64,000 nt of DNA from positions 3,547,736-3,611,735 of the forward strand of contig NZ_CP136995.1 in assembly GCF_033110285.1 (NCBI RefSeq). Direction: 5' to 3'. Origin of the DNA: Ottowia sp. SB7-C50. Its GTDB lineage: Bacteria; Pseudomonadota; Gammaproteobacteria; Burkholderiales; Burkholderiaceae_C. The notes below the pieces were generated by a model. It made no database searches and was not told the origin of the DNA. It was given only the letters and a program-made list of their open reading frames with translations. Both the position numbers and the translations under genes were made by a program. Of the stretch, positions 34,924-44,038 are shown one piece after another. Each line of letters opens with the position of its first letter. Position 1 is the stretch's first letter.

Positions 34924-36435
34924 ATGAACACCGCCACCGCGCCCGCCACGCCGCCCCTGCGATCGCCCATCGACCACCCGCTGTTCTGGCTGCTGGCGAT
35001 GACGCTGGCGCACGTGGTCGTGCGCGTGGCCGTGTCGCCCGCGCTGAAGTGGGACGAAGCCGAGCAGATGCTGTGGTCGCAGCAGCTGGCGCTGGGCTAC
35101 GGCGCGCAGCCGCCGCTCTACACCTGGCTGCAATGGGGGGTGAACGCGCTGGTCGGGCCTTCGGTGCTGGCGCTGGCGCTGCTCAAGCAGGCGCTGCTGG
35201 CGCTGGCCTACGTGTTCATGTACCTGGCGGGGCGCGAACTGCTGGGCCCGCGCGGCGCATTCTGGGCGTCGGCCAGCATGTTGCTGCTGCCGCCGCTGGG
35301 CTGGTATTCGATCCGCGACCAGACGCACACGGTGCTGGTCACCGCCATGGCCTGCGCCGCCTGGTGGCTGCTGCTGCGCATCGTGCGGCGGCCGCGCGCG
35401 GCCGACTTCGCGTGGCTGGGGCTGGTCTGTGGCTGCGGGTTGCTGGCCAAGTACAGCTTTGCGCTGGTGATGGCGGCCATGTTGGCGGCCGCGCTGTCGG
35501 TGCCGGAAAGCCGCCGCGCCCTGCTGTCGCGCGGCGGGTGGTGGGCGCCGCTGGTGTGCGTGCTGGTGGTGCTACCGCACGCGTGGTGGCTGCTGGGGCA
35601 TGTGCACGAAGCCACGGGCGAAACGGTCGGCAAGCTGCAGATCAGCGCCGAGCGCGCGCCCGTGCAGGGTGTGGCCCGGCTGATCGAGGGCGTGGCCGGC
35701 ACGCTGGCGCTGTGGGCGGCCGTCGCGCTGTGGGCGTTTCGCAGCGCCTGGTGGCGCGGCGGGGCGGCGCCGGCATCGCCCTGGGCGCAGCGGGTGTTCG
35801 TGCGCTACCTGGCTGGGGTGGCGCTGGCGCTGACCGGCATGGTGCTGGTGGCGGGCGTCAGCGGCCTCAAGGGCCGGTGGCTGCTGCCGCTGCTGTGCAT
35901 GGTGCCGCTGGCCGCCTTCGCGGCCCGGCCGGCGCTGCAGCAGCACCCGCGCGGGCGGCGCTACACCGCCGCCATCGCGGTGGTGGCGGTGGTGATCCTG
36001 ATCGCGGCGGGCATCCGCCCCTGGTTCAGCGGGCTGCGCGGCGAAGTCGACGAGCTGAACCACCCCGCCGCCGAGCTGCAGCGGGCGCTGCGTGCCGCGG
36101 GCTACGACGGCGTCAGCCCCATCATTGCCGCCGACCATATGATGGCCGGCCTGCTGCGCACGCGTTTCCCGCAGGCGGCGGTGGACGCCTGCACGTCCGA
36201 AGAAGAAGACGTGCGCGCCTGCGTCAAGGCCGACGTGGCGCGGGCGCAGGCCGCCGGGCGCGGCTGGCTGCTGATCTCGCGCGCTGACCGGGTCGAGCCC
36301 GGCTGGTGGGACAAGGCCGCGTTGGCGCCCGCCGGCCCGCCGCAGACGCTCACGCTGCCGCTGCACATGGTGCGCGAGGGCACGGCCCCCGCCCAGTACC
36401 ACTACCGCTGGCACGCGGCCGGCGCGCCGTCATGA
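34924..36435 (+). CDS. GT39 (ArnT/PMT-like) membrane glycosyltransferase
   Basis: A 503-aa polytopic protein. The short acidic motif VSPALKWDEAEQML lies in the first periplasmic loop, as in ArnT/RgtA-type transferases, and LGPRGAFWASASMLLLPPLGW, DQTHTVLVTAMACAAWW and LAKYSFALVMAAML are typical. About ten membrane segments then a C-terminal periplasmic domain. Such enzymes move a sugar from a polyprenyl-phosphate donor to lipid A or another acceptor. Starts at ATG 34924. Its stop overlaps the epimerase ATG (ATGA). Confidence 0.83.
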   Translation: MNTATAPATPPLRSPIDHPLFWLLAMTLAHVVVRVAVSPALKWDEAEQMLWSQQLALGYGAQPPLYTWLQWGVNALVGPSVLALALLKQALLALAYVFMYLAGRELLGPRGAFWASASMLLLPPLGWYSIRDQTHTVLVTAMACAAWWLLLRIVRRPRAADFAWLGLVCGCGLLAKYSFALVMAAMLAAALSVPESRRALLSRGGWWAPLVCVLVVLPHAWWLLGHVHEATGETVGKLQISAERAPVQGVARLIEGVAGTLALWAAVALWAFRSAWWRGGAAPASPWAQRVFVRYLAGVALALTGMVLVAGVSGLKGRWLLPLLCMVPLAAFAARPALQQHPRGRRYTAAIAVVAVVILIAAGIRPWFSGLRGEVDELNHPAAELQRALRAAGYDGVSPIIAADHMMAGLLRTRFPQAAVDACTSEEEDVRACVKADVARAQAAGRGWLLISRADRVEPGWWDKAALAPAGPPQTLTLPLHMVREGTAPAQYHYRWHAAGAPS

Positions 36436-37445
36436 GCACCCTTCTGGTCACCGGCTGCGCCGGATTCATCGGCATGCATTGCACCGAGGCGCTGCTGGCG
36501 CGCGGCGACACCGTGGTGGGCATCGACAACCTCAACGCCTACTACGACCCGGCGCTGAAGCAGGCGCGCCTGGCGCGGCTGCAGGCGCACCCGCGCTTCA
36601 CGTTCGAGCGCGCCGACGTGGCCGACCGCGCCGCCCTGCGCGCCTTGTTCGCGCGCGTGCGGCCGCAGCGCGTGCTGCACCTGGCCGCGCAGGCCGGCGT
36701 GCGCCATTCCATCGACCAGCCGGCCGACTACACCGACAGCAACCTGCTCGGCTTCGCCCACGTGCTGGAAGGCTGCCGCGCCGCGCAGGTCGCGCACCTG
36801 GTGTTTGCCAGCAGCTCCAGCGTGTACGGCGGCAACGCCAGGCTGCCGTATGCCGAGCGCGATGCGGTGGACCATCCCATCAGCTACTACGCCGCCACCA
36901 AGAAGGCGGGCGAGGTGATGGCGCACAGCTACGCGCACCTGTACGGCCTGCCGACCACCGGCCTGCGCTTCTTCACCGTGTACGGCCCCTGGGGCCGGCC
37001 GGACATGGCGCTGTTCAAGTTCACCCGCGCCATGCTGGCCGGCGAGCCGATCGACGTCTACGGCAACGGCCAGCTGGTGCGCGACTTCACCTACATCGAC
37101 GACATCGTGCAGGGCGTGCTGCGCGTGCTCGACAAGCCCGCCACGCCCGATGCCGCCTTCGACCCCGCCGAGCCCGGCCCCGGCACCAGCAGCGCACCGT
37201 ACCGCCTCTTCAACATCGGTGGCGGCGCGCCGACGGTGCTGATGGACTACATCGCCGCGCTGGAGTCGGCATTGGGCATCATCGCGCGCAAGCGCCTGCT
37301 GCCGATCCAGCCGGGCGACATGCACAGCACGGCAGCCGATACGTCGGCGCTGCAGGCGTGGGTGGGTTTTGCGCCGTCAACGTCGGTTCACGAAGGCGTG
37401 GCACGCTTCGTGGATTGGTATCGGGCGTTTTATGAAAAGCGGTGA
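36432..37445 (+). CDS. UDP-glucuronate 4-epimerase-like NAD-dependent epimerase
   Basis: A 337-aa extended SDR: TGCAGFIGMHCTEALL (NAD loop), IDNLNAYYDPALKQARL, LAAQAGVRHSIDQPADY, SSSSVYGGN and SYYAATKKAGEVMAHSY (active site). The NLNAYYD and HLAAQAGVRHSI segments are typical of UDP-GlcA 4-epimerases, which make UDP-galacturonate. Length fits. It is coupled to the GT39 gene. The ugd gene downstream would supply UDP-glucuronate. Confidence 0.87.
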   Translation: MSTLLVTGCAGFIGMHCTEALLARGDTVVGIDNLNAYYDPALKQARLARLQAHPRFTFERADVADRAALRALFARVRPQRVLHLAAQAGVRHSIDQPADYTDSNLLGFAHVLEGCRAAQVAHLVFASSSSVYGGNARLPYAERDAVDHPISYYAATKKAGEVMAHSYAHLYGLPTTGLRFFTVYGPWGRPDMALFKFTRAMLAGEPIDVYGNGQLVRDFTYIDDIVQGVLRVLDKPATPDAAFDPAEPGPGTSSAPYRLFNIGGGAPTVLMDYIAALESALGIIARKRLLPIQPGDMHSTAADTSALQAWVGFAPSTSVHEGVARFVDWYRAFYEKR

Positions 37446-37476
37446 CCCGCTGGATGGACGATCCGAACATCCGGAC

Positions 37477-37590
37477 GCGAAGGACGCGAAGATGACGCGA
37501 AGGACGCAAAAGAACAGCCCAAAATCTTGGTTTTTTCGCGTCCTTCGCGAATCCTTTGCGTCCTTCGCGTCCGGCTGTTTTCAAACTTTT
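37477..37590. repeat. Family D inverted repeat between the epimerase and ugd
   Basis: GGACGCGAAGGACGCGAAGA, GACGCGAAGGACGCAAAAG, short centre, CGCGTCCTTCGCGAATCC, TTTGCGTCCTTCGCGTCC. A long hairpin rich in tandem GGACGCGAA. It lies between two genes of the same operon and could affect readthrough. Confidence 0.8.
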
Positions 37591-37606
37591 CCAAGCCTGA
37601 ATTGAC

Positions 37607-38947
37607 ATGAAAGTCACCGTTTTCGGCACCGGCTACGTCGGCCTCGTCCAGGGCGCCGTGCTGGCCGACGTGGGGCACGACGTGGTGTGCGTGGACATCG
37701 ATGCCGCCAAGGTCGCCGCGCTGCAGGCCGGGCAGATTCAGATCCACGAGCCGGGACTGCAGGCGCTGGTCACCAGCAACCTCGCCGCTGGCCGCCTGGC
37801 CTTCACCACCGACGCCGCGCAGGGCGTGGCGCATGGCGACCTGCTGTTCCTGGCCGTCGGCACGCCGCCCGACGAGGATGGCAGCGCCGATCTGCAGCAC
37901 GTGCTGGCGGTGACGCGCACCATCGCCACGCACATGCAGGCGCCCAAGACGCTCGTCAACAAATCCACCGTGCCCGTGGGCACCGCCGACCGCGTGGCCG
38001 GCGCCGTGCGCGCCGTGCTGGCCGAGCGCGGCGCGGACATCGCGTTCGAGGTCGTCTCCAACCCCGAATTCCTGAAGGAAGGCGCGGCGGTGGCCGACTG
38101 CATGCGGCCCGACCGCATCGTCGTCGGCACGTCCAGCGCCGCGGCCGAGCGCCAGTTGCGCGAGCTGTACGCGCCCTTCAACCGCAACCACGACCGCATG
38201 GTGGTGATGGACGTGAAGAGCGCCGAGCTGACCAAGTACGCCGCCAACGCCATGCTGGCCACCAAGATCAGCTTCATCAACGAAATGGCGGGCCTGGCCG
38301 AGCGCCTGGGCGCCGACATCGAGGCCGTGCGCCGCGGCATCGGCAGCGACCCGCGCATCGGCTACCACTTCATCTACCCCGGCGCGGGCTATGGCGGCAG
38401 TTGCTTCCCCAAGGACGTCAAGGCGCTGATCCACACCGCGCAGTCGGTCGGCTTCGAGCCACAGGTGCTGCAGGCCGTCGAGCGCCGCAACGACGCCCAG
38501 CGCCGCGTGCTGCCCGAGCGCATCGTGGCGCACTACGGCGGCAGCCTGGCGGGGCGCACCATCGCCGTGTGGGGGCTGGCCTTCAAGCCCGACACCGACG
38601 ACATGCGCGAAGCGCCCAGCCGCGACCTGCTGCACGGCCTGTGGGCCGCGGGCGCGCAGGTGCGCGCGCACGACCCGGTGGCCAGGGAGGAAGCGCACCG
38701 CGTCTTCGGCGCGCGCCCCGACCTGGTGCTGTGCGACACGCCGCTGCAGGCGCTGCAAGGCGCCGACGCGCTGGCCATCGTGACCGAATGGAAGGCCTTT
38801 CGCGTACCCGACTTCGCGCAAATGGCGCGCCTGCTGAAGGACCGCATCGTGTTCGACGGCCGCAACCTGTACGACCCGGCGGTGCTGGCGCGGCATGGCC
38901 TGGCCTACCACGCGATCGGCCGGCCGGCGGTGCAACCCGATGCTTGA
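37607..38947 (+). CDS. ugd: UDP-glucose 6-dehydrogenase
   Basis: A 446-aa NAD-dependent enzyme oxidising UDP-glucose to UDP-glucuronate. Landmarks: [59 protein letters not shown] and the catalytic cysteine in [16 protein letters not shown], then [17 protein letters not shown]. It lies downstream of the epimerase, consistent with a UDP-GlcA to UDP-GalA supply line. Confidence 0.95.
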   Translation: MKVTVFGTGYVGLVQGAVLADVGHDVVCVDIDAAKVAALQAGQIQIHEPGLQALVTSNLAAGRLAFTTDAAQGVAHGDLLFLAVGTPPDEDGSADLQHVLAVTRTIATHMQAPKTLVNKSTVPVGTADRVAGAVRAVLAERGADIAFEVVSNPEFLKEGAAVADCMRPDRIVVGTSSAAAERQLRELYAPFNRNHDRMVVMDVKSAELTKYAANAMLATKISFINEMAGLAERLGADIEAVRRGIGSDPRIGYHFIYPGAGYGGSCFPKDVKALIHTAQSVGFEPQVLQAVERRNDAQRRVLPERIVAHYGGSLAGRTIAVWGLAFKPDTDDMREAPSRDLLHGLWAAGAQVRAHDPVAREEAHRVFGARPDLVLCDTPLQALQGADALAIVTEWKAFRVPDFAQMARLLKDRIVFDGRNLYDPAVLARHGLAYHAIGRPAVQPDA

Positions 38948-39009
38948 TGCTATTAATAAAGTAGCTACTGGCGCTTTTATAGCAGGCGCTGCAGCCGCTT
39001 TTTATTTGA
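38948..39009. repeat. Family A repeat 3' of ugd
   Basis: GCTATTAATAAAGTAGCTAC, TGGCGC, TTTTATAGCA, GGCGCTGCAGCCGC and a T-rich tail. Could act as a terminator between ugd and hyi. Confidence 0.7.
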
Positions 39010-39016
39010 ACTTGCC

Positions 39017-39856
39017 ATGCCTCGCTTCGCCGCCAACCTGAGCCTGATGTACCCCGAGCTGCCGTTCCTCGACCGCTTCGCGGCGGCAGCGCGCGATGGC
39101 TTCGAGGCGGTGGAATACCTGTTTCCGTACGCGTGGCCGGCGGCCGAGCTGGCCGCGCGCCTGCGCGCCCACGGTTTGCGGCAGGTGCTGCTCAACGCAC
39201 CGCCTGGCGGCGCCGACAGCGCCGGGTTCGACGCCGCATGGGCGGCCGGCCTGCGCGGCACCGCATGCCTGCCGGGGCGCGAGGACGAGTTTCGCGCCGG
39301 CGTGCGCCAGGCGCTGCAGTACGCCGCCGCGCTGGACTGCCCGCGCATCCACTGCATGGCGGGCCTGTGGGACGCCGGCACGCCGCGCGAGGCCGCGCGC
39401 AGCGTGTATGAAAGCAACCTGCGCTGGGCCGCGGCCGAAGCGGCGCAGGGCGGGCGCGACATCCTGATCGAGCCGATCAACCCGCGCGACATCCCGGGCT
39501 ACTTTCTGCAGCGACAGGACGAGGCGCACGCCATCGTGCAGGCGGTGGACGCGCCGAATGTCAAGGTGCAGATGGACCTGTACCACTGCCAGATCGTCGA
39601 GGGCGACGTGGCGATGAAGATCCGCCAGTACCTGCCCACCGGCCGCGTCGGCCACCTCCAGATCGCCGGCGTGCCGCAGCGGCAAGAGCCGGACGTGGGC
39701 GAACTGAATTACGGCTACCTGTTCGATGTGATCGACGAAGTGAGCGCGCAGTGCGGCTGGGCCGGCTGGCTGGGCTGCGAGTACCGGCCACGCTGGGGCG
39801 GTGAGCCGGACGGCACCTCGCGCGGGCTGGACTGGCTGCGCCGGCGCAAGCGCTGA
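39017..39856 (+). CDS. hyi: hydroxypyruvate isomerase family protein (Hyi/OtnI)
   Basis: A 279-aa TIM-barrel isomerase: [71 protein letters not shown] and GWLGCEYRP. Matches Hyi of glyoxylate metabolism or the related OtnI that isomerises 2-oxotetronates; which one cannot be decided. It begins 7 nt after the repeat downstream of ugd, so it may be transcribed separately. Confidence 0.87.
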   Translation: MPRFAANLSLMYPELPFLDRFAAAARDGFEAVEYLFPYAWPAAELAARLRAHGLRQVLLNAPPGGADSAGFDAAWAAGLRGTACLPGREDEFRAGVRQALQYAAALDCPRIHCMAGLWDAGTPREAARSVYESNLRWAAAEAAQGGRDILIEPINPRDIPGYFLQRQDEAHAIVQAVDAPNVKVQMDLYHCQIVEGDVAMKIRQYLPTGRVGHLQIAGVPQRQEPDVGELNYGYLFDVIDEVSAQCGWAGWLGCEYRPRWGGEPDGTSRGLDWLRRRKR

Positions 39857-40156
39857 CCGATCGCGCGCCCGTTTCTGTCATTCCCGCGCAGGCGGGAATC
39901 CATGTGTCCACTGTGGTTGCGTCCACTGACTTGCACTGGATTCCCGCCTGCGCGGGAATGACGGCATGTGGCCGCTCGTGGCATTTCGACACGTTTGAAA
40001 CACGCACCCCGAAGTCTGTGCACCTGGACATGGCGAGGGCGGTTTTTCGGCGAGCACGACCGGCGCTTGTCCTACGCGGGCGGCGTGTCACAGCGGCTTC
40101 ACTGGAGGCCTTGGCGCGCCGTCCCTGGCGCCCTTCAGGTTTCCACTGGAGCTGTC
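39857..40156. other. gene-free spacer between hyi and the DUF4382 gene
   Basis: No gene seen. The first part is a Family B repeat (39877-39962). The second part (to 40156) is GC-rich leader with GGAG near the DUF4382 ATG. Confidence 0.6.
39877..39962. repeat. Family B paired inverted repeat
   Basis: GTCATTCCCGCGCAGGCGGG plus AATCCA, 34 bp of variable sequence, then TGGATTCCCGCCTGCGCGGG plus AATGAC. Near-perfect mirror of the first unit. Confidence 0.88.
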
Positions 40157-41323
40157 ATGTCCACTCAAGGTTCTTTCGCATTCAAGTCACTGCTGGGCGC
40201 CATTGCCGCCGCCTCGCTGGTCGCCTGCGGCGGCGGTGGCGACAACGACACCGTCGCGGGCCAGGGCACGCTGCGCCTCGCCATCACCGACGCGCCCGCC
40301 TGCGGCTACGACGCTGTCCACATCACGGTCGACAAGGTGCGCGTGCACCAGAGCGGCAGCGCCGCCGCCAACGAGTCCGGCTGGTCCGAGCTGACGCTGA
40401 CGCCGCCGCGCCGCATCAACCTGCTCAACCTGACCAACGGCGTCATGGAAGAGCTGGGCCAGTTGCCGCTGCCGGCCGGCAAGTACCAGCAGGTGCGCCT
40501 GGTGCTGGCCGACAGCGGCGGCAACACGCCGCTGGCCAACTCGGTGGTGCCCACCGGCAGCACCGAAGTGGCGCTGAAGACGCCCAGCGGCCAGCAGTCG
40601 GGCATCAAGATGAATGCCGACATCGACATCGCCGCCAACCAGATGGCCGACTTCGTGATCGACTTCGACGCCTGCAAGTCGGTGGTCAAGGCCGGCAATT
40701 CGGGGCAGTACCTGCTCAAGCCGGTGGTCAGCGTGATTCCGCGCCTGATCTCGGGCGTCAGCGGCCACGTCGACGCGGCGCTGTTCAAAGCCGGCGCGCT
40801 GGTCACGCTGCAGCAGAACGGCGTGGTGGTGCGCGCCACGGCGCCCGACGCCACCGGCCGCTTCGTGCTGCAACCGGCACCGGCGGGTACGTATTCAGTC
40901 GTGTTCACCGCGCCGAACCGCACCACCCTGGTGGTCAACGGCGTGCCGGTGGCGCGCGATACGGTGACGGCACTGAACACCACGGTGTCGCTGCCCGAGT
41001 CGCCGGTCGGCACCGTGCACGGCACGGCACCGGTCGACACCTTCGTGCGCGCCATGCAGAAGCTGACCAGCGGGCCCAACATCGAAGTGGCCGGCGGCTA
41101 CGTGGACGGCGACACCGGCGCCTACCGCTTCGCGCTGCCCACCATGCCTCCGCAGGTCGCGCCTTATGTCGCGCCGCCGGCTGCCCTGACGTTCACGCCC
41201 GACACGGCGGCGGCGGGTCATTACAGCCTGCGCTCCAGTCTGGACGGCTACGCCGACAAGATCGCCATCCTGCCGCTGCTCACGGCCGACGCCGACGTGG
41301 CATACAACATCACTTTCCCTTGA
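40157..41323 (+). CDS. DUF4382 domain lipoprotein
   Basis: A 388-aa predicted lipoprotein: signal with lipobox AASLVACGGGG (Cys about residue 24). The DUF4382 region follows (RLAITDAPACGYDAVHITVDKVRVHQS, GWSELTLTPPRRINLLNL, PLPAGKYQQVRLVLAD), then a carboxypeptidase-regulatory-like domain (GRFVLQPAPAGTYSVVF) after about residue 200. DUF4382 proteins are exported and of unknown function, possibly carbohydrate- or calcium-related. ATG 40157 follows TGGAG. The RcnB-like gene starts 18 nt downstream. Confidence 0.83.
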   Translation: MSTQGSFAFKSLLGAIAAASLVACGGGGDNDTVAGQGTLRLAITDAPACGYDAVHITVDKVRVHQSGSAAANESGWSELTLTPPRRINLLNLTNGVMEELGQLPLPAGKYQQVRLVLADSGGNTPLANSVVPTGSTEVALKTPSGQQSGIKMNADIDIAANQMADFVIDFDACKSVVKAGNSGQYLLKPVVSVIPRLISGVSGHVDAALFKAGALVTLQQNGVVVRATAPDATGRFVLQPAPAGTYSVVFTAPNRTTLVVNGVPVARDTVTALNTTVSLPESPVGTVHGTAPVDTFVRAMQKLTSGPNIEVAGGYVDGDTGAYRFALPTMPPQVAPYVAPPAALTFTPDTAAAGHYSLRSSLDGYADKIAILPLLTADADVAYNITFP

Positions 41324-41341
41324 CGAGAGAGGCAACAAGCC

Positions 41342-41941
41342 ATGACGGCCCACACCACTTCGTTCGCCCGCACCGTGCGCTTGCTGGTGCTGGCCGCCTC
41401 GGCCGCGCTGGGCGCGGGCAGCGTGGTGGCCGAAAAGCCGCCCTGGGCCGGCGGCGAAGGCAAGGGCCGCGCCGAAGGCCCACCCGGCCAGATGAAGAAG
41501 CAGCAACGGGATGACCGCGGCGACCGCGGCGAGCGCTGGCACCGCGAAGCGCAGCGCCGCCCCCACGTGGCGCAGCGCGAGCGCGACCGGCGCGACATGC
41601 GCCAGCCGCCTGTCGCGGTGCGCCCTGGCAGCTACTTCAACGACGGGCAGCGGCGCTACGTGCGCCAGTGGTATGGCGACCAGTACCGCGCCGGCCGCTG
41701 TCCGCCCGGCCTGGCGAAAAAGAACAACGGCTGCATGCCACCGGGGCAGGCCAAGAAATGGCGCGTCGGCCATGTGTTGCCGGCCAGCGTGACCTATTAC
41801 GCCGTGCCGCAGCCGGTGCTGGTGCAACTGGGTCCGCCCCCGGCGGGCTACCGCTATGTGCGCGTGGCCGACGACATCCTGCTGCTGTCCCTTGGCACGC
41901 GCATGGTGATCGATGCCATCACCAACCTGGGTGGGTTTTGA
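41342..41941 (+). CDS. RcnB-like periplasmic protein
   Basis: A 199-aa secreted protein with signal TVRLLVLAASAALGAGSVVA, a very basic middle (QQRDDRGDRGERWHREAQRR), and a conserved C-terminus (YFNDGQRRYVRQWYGDQ, CPPGLAKKNNGCMPPGQAKK, YRYVRVADDILLLSLGTRMV). The pattern matches RcnB/CigR-type small periplasmic proteins, some of which affect metal homeostasis. It follows the DUF4382 gene by 18 nt and is probably cotranscribed. Function here unknown. Confidence 0.75.
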   Translation: MTAHTTSFARTVRLLVLAASAALGAGSVVAEKPPWAGGEGKGRAEGPPGQMKKQQRDDRGDRGERWHREAQRRPHVAQRERDRRDMRQPPVAVRPGSYFNDGQRRYVRQWYGDQYRAGRCPPGLAKKNNGCMPPGQAKKWRVGHVLPASVTYYAVPQPVLVQLGPPPAGYRYVRVADDILLLSLGTRMVIDAITNLGGF

Positions 41942-42005
41942 GCCGTGCGCCGGATCAGATGATTGGCGTGGATGCCGCCGCGCCATGACGCAGAATGACG
42001 CCACC

Positions 42006-42596
42006 ATGACCACACTGAATCGCCGCCACTGCCACCAACTGCTGGGCGCCGCCGCGCTGGGCGCCCTGTTTCCCGGCCTCACGGCCTGCGCGGCGGGCGG
42101 GGGCGGCGTGCCCGGCTATACCGTGTCGCAGCAGCGACTGAACGAACTGGTGGCGCGCAGCTTTCCGGTGACGCGCCCGCTGGTCGGCGGCCTGGCCGAC
42201 CTGACCCTGTCGTCGCCCCGCCTGGGCCTGCTGCCGGCGTCCAACCGCATCGCCACGGCATTCGACCTGGGGTTGGCCGAGCGCATTGCCGGCACGCGCT
42301 ACAGCGGTGGCATCGACCTGGATTACGGGCTGCGCTTTGACATGCAGGAAGGCGCGGTGCGCATGGCCGACGTGCGCGTCAACCGGCTGGCCATCGACCA
42401 GCTGCCGCGCGCCCAGCAGCAGCTGGTGTCGCGCTACGCGCCCGGCATCGCCGAGCAGCTGCTGCAGAACATGGTGCTGTACCGCCTGCCGGCCGAGCAG
42501 ATGGCGCTGGCGCGCAACCTGGGCTGGACGGGTGCCGCGCTGCGCGTGCTGCCCGAAGGCCTGCGCATCGACATGGGGCCGGGCGGCGTTCGCTGA
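42006..42596 (+). CDS. DUF1439 family lipoprotein
   Basis: A 196-aa putative lipoprotein: signal with LGALFPGLTACAAG (lipobox LTAC). The DUF1439 part has YTVSQQRLNELVARSFPVTRP, LSSPRLGLLPASNRIATAFDL and GGIDLDYGLRFD. Relatives include E. coli YceB, of unknown function. ATG 42006 is the best start; further upstream Met codons in frame would remove the signal position. Confidence 0.78.
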   Translation: MTTLNRRHCHQLLGAAALGALFPGLTACAAGGGGVPGYTVSQQRLNELVARSFPVTRPLVGGLADLTLSSPRLGLLPASNRIATAFDLGLAERIAGTRYSGGIDLDYGLRFDMQEGAVRMADVRVNRLAIDQLPRAQQQLVSRYAPGIAEQLLQNMVLYRLPAEQMALARNLGWTGAALRVLPEGLRIDMGPGGVR

Positions 42597-42636
42597 TTTC
42601 GACTGAAATCAAGCCGCAGCGCGCCACCACCGGGCA

Positions 42637-42662
42637 CAAGTAGCTATCAAAAACGCAGCGTC
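42637..42662. repeat. Family A repeat half-site 3' of the DUF1439 gene
   Basis: ACAAGTAGCTATCAAAAACG, a single arm only. It lies in the short convergent gap between the DUF1439 gene and the substrate-binding protein. Confidence 0.55.
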
Positions 42663-42675
42663 ATCACTGCACCGT

Positions 42676-43893
42676 TCAGGCCAGCTTGCAGCCGGCGCCT
42701 GAATCAGACAGCGCCTTGGCGGCCACGCCGATCACCTTGTTCTCGCCCTTTTCGACGCGGCGCAGGTAGAAGTCCTGCACCGGGTTGTGGGCGCGGCTCA
42801 TGGTCCAGCGGCCGCGCGGGCTGTCGATGACGGCGGACTCCATCGCCTTGTACAGCGCGGGCTTGGCCGACAGGTCGCCATTGACCGCCTTGGCGCCCGC
42901 CAGCAGCAGCAGGCCGGCGTCGTAGCCCTGCACCGAATACACGTCGGGCTGGGCCTTGAAGGCCTTGGCGTATTCGGTGCGGAAGTGCTTGTTGCGCGGC
43001 GTGTCCAGCGAATCGCTGTAGTGCATGGTGGTCATCACACCGTCGGCGGCGGCGCCGGCGGCGTCCAGCACGCCTTCGGTCAGAAAGCCCGAACCCCACA
43101 GCGGAATCTTGTCCTTCAGGCCGGCGGCGGCGTAGTCCTTCATGAACTTGCCGGCGGCTGCGCCAGCGAACATGCAGGCCACGGCGTCGGGCTTCAGGCT
43201 GGCGATTTCGGTCAGCAGGGCCTGGAACTCGACGTTGGGGAAGGGCAGCCACAAGTCCTTGACGATGGTGCCGCCGGCCTTGGTGTAGCTGTCCTTGAAG
43301 CCTTCAAACGCCTCTTCGCCGGCGGCGTACTTCCAGCTCAGCCACACGGCCTTCTTCAACCCCTTGTCCATCATCGGCTTGCCCAGCGCCAGCGTGGGCT
43401 GGCTGTTGCTGAAGCTGGTGCGGAACACATTGGGCGCGCACAGCGCGCGCGTGGCCGCATGCACGCCGGCGTTGGGAATGAGCGAGAGCACGCCGGTTTC
43501 ACGCGCCACCTTCTGGATGCCCATCTGCACGCCCGAATGCACGGTGCCGACGATAACGTCGACCTTGTCGCGCTGGGCCAGCTTCTGCGCGTTTTCGACG
43601 CCCTTGGACGGCTCGGATTCGTCGTCCACCTTGAACCACTGCACCTCGCGCCCGGCCAGCTTGCCGCCCTGCTCGGCCAGCGCCATGCGAAAGCCGTTCT
43701 CGATGGCGATGCCGATCTGCGCGAAGGTGCCCGTGTACGGCAGCATGAAGCCGACGCGCACCGGCGCGCCCTGCGCGCGCGCCAGCCGCGGCACGCCGAC
43801 CGCGGCCGCGCCGCCCAGCAACAGGCCGCTGCCCGCGAGCAGGCGGCGGCGGGTCGGCATCGACAGGCGGGAAAGGGTGGTCGGGTCGGTCAT
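42676..43893 (-). CDS. ABC substrate-binding protein, branched-chain amino acid type
   Basis: A 405-aa periplasmic binding protein. The N-terminus looks like a Tat signal (TRRRLLAGSGLLLGG, ending ARAQG). The Leu/Ile/Val-binding fold is seen in VRVGFMLPYTGTFAQIG, VDVIVGTVHSGVQMGI, SLIPNAGVHAATRALC, and LWGSGFLTEGVLDAAG. No permease or ATPase gene is nearby, so it is an orphan binding protein. Ligand unknown. ATG 43893 gives the Tat motif; longer frames extend into a repeat. Confidence 0.87.
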   Translation of the reverse strand: MTDPTTLSRLSMPTRRRLLAGSGLLLGGAAAVGVPRLARAQGAPVRVGFMLPYTGTFAQIGIAIENGFRMALAEQGGKLAGREVQWFKVDDESEPSKGVENAQKLAQRDKVDVIVGTVHSGVQMGIQKVARETGVLSLIPNAGVHAATRALCAPNVFRTSFSNSQPTLALGKPMMDKGLKKAVWLSWKYAAGEEAFEGFKDSYTKAGGTIVKDLWLPFPNVEFQALLTEIASLKPDAVACMFAGAAAGKFMKDYAAAGLKDKIPLWGSGFLTEGVLDAAGAAADGVMTTMHYSDSLDTPRNKHFRTEYAKAFKAQPDVYSVQGYDAGLLLLAGAKAVNGDLSAKPALYKAMESAVIDSPRGRWTMSRAHNPVQDFYLRRVEKGENKVIGVAAKALSDSGAGCKLA

Positions 43894-43908
43894 CGCAAAG
43901 TCTCCTGG

Positions 43909-43977
43909 TTTGCTATCAATATAAAAGCGTCTTGCGCAACAGGGACAAGCGCTGCGGCGCAGTTCGTGCCTGAAAAA
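43909..43977. repeat. Family A repeat between the acyl-CoA ligase and binding-protein genes
   Basis: TTGCTATCAATATAAAAGCG, CTTGCGCA, ACAAGCGCTGCG arms. Occupies the spacer between two minus-strand genes. Confidence 0.7.
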
Positions 43978-44038
43978 CGGTGTGCGCCGGCGGCGGGTTG
44001 ACCCGGCGCGGGTAAACACCCATCGCGCCACGCCATCT

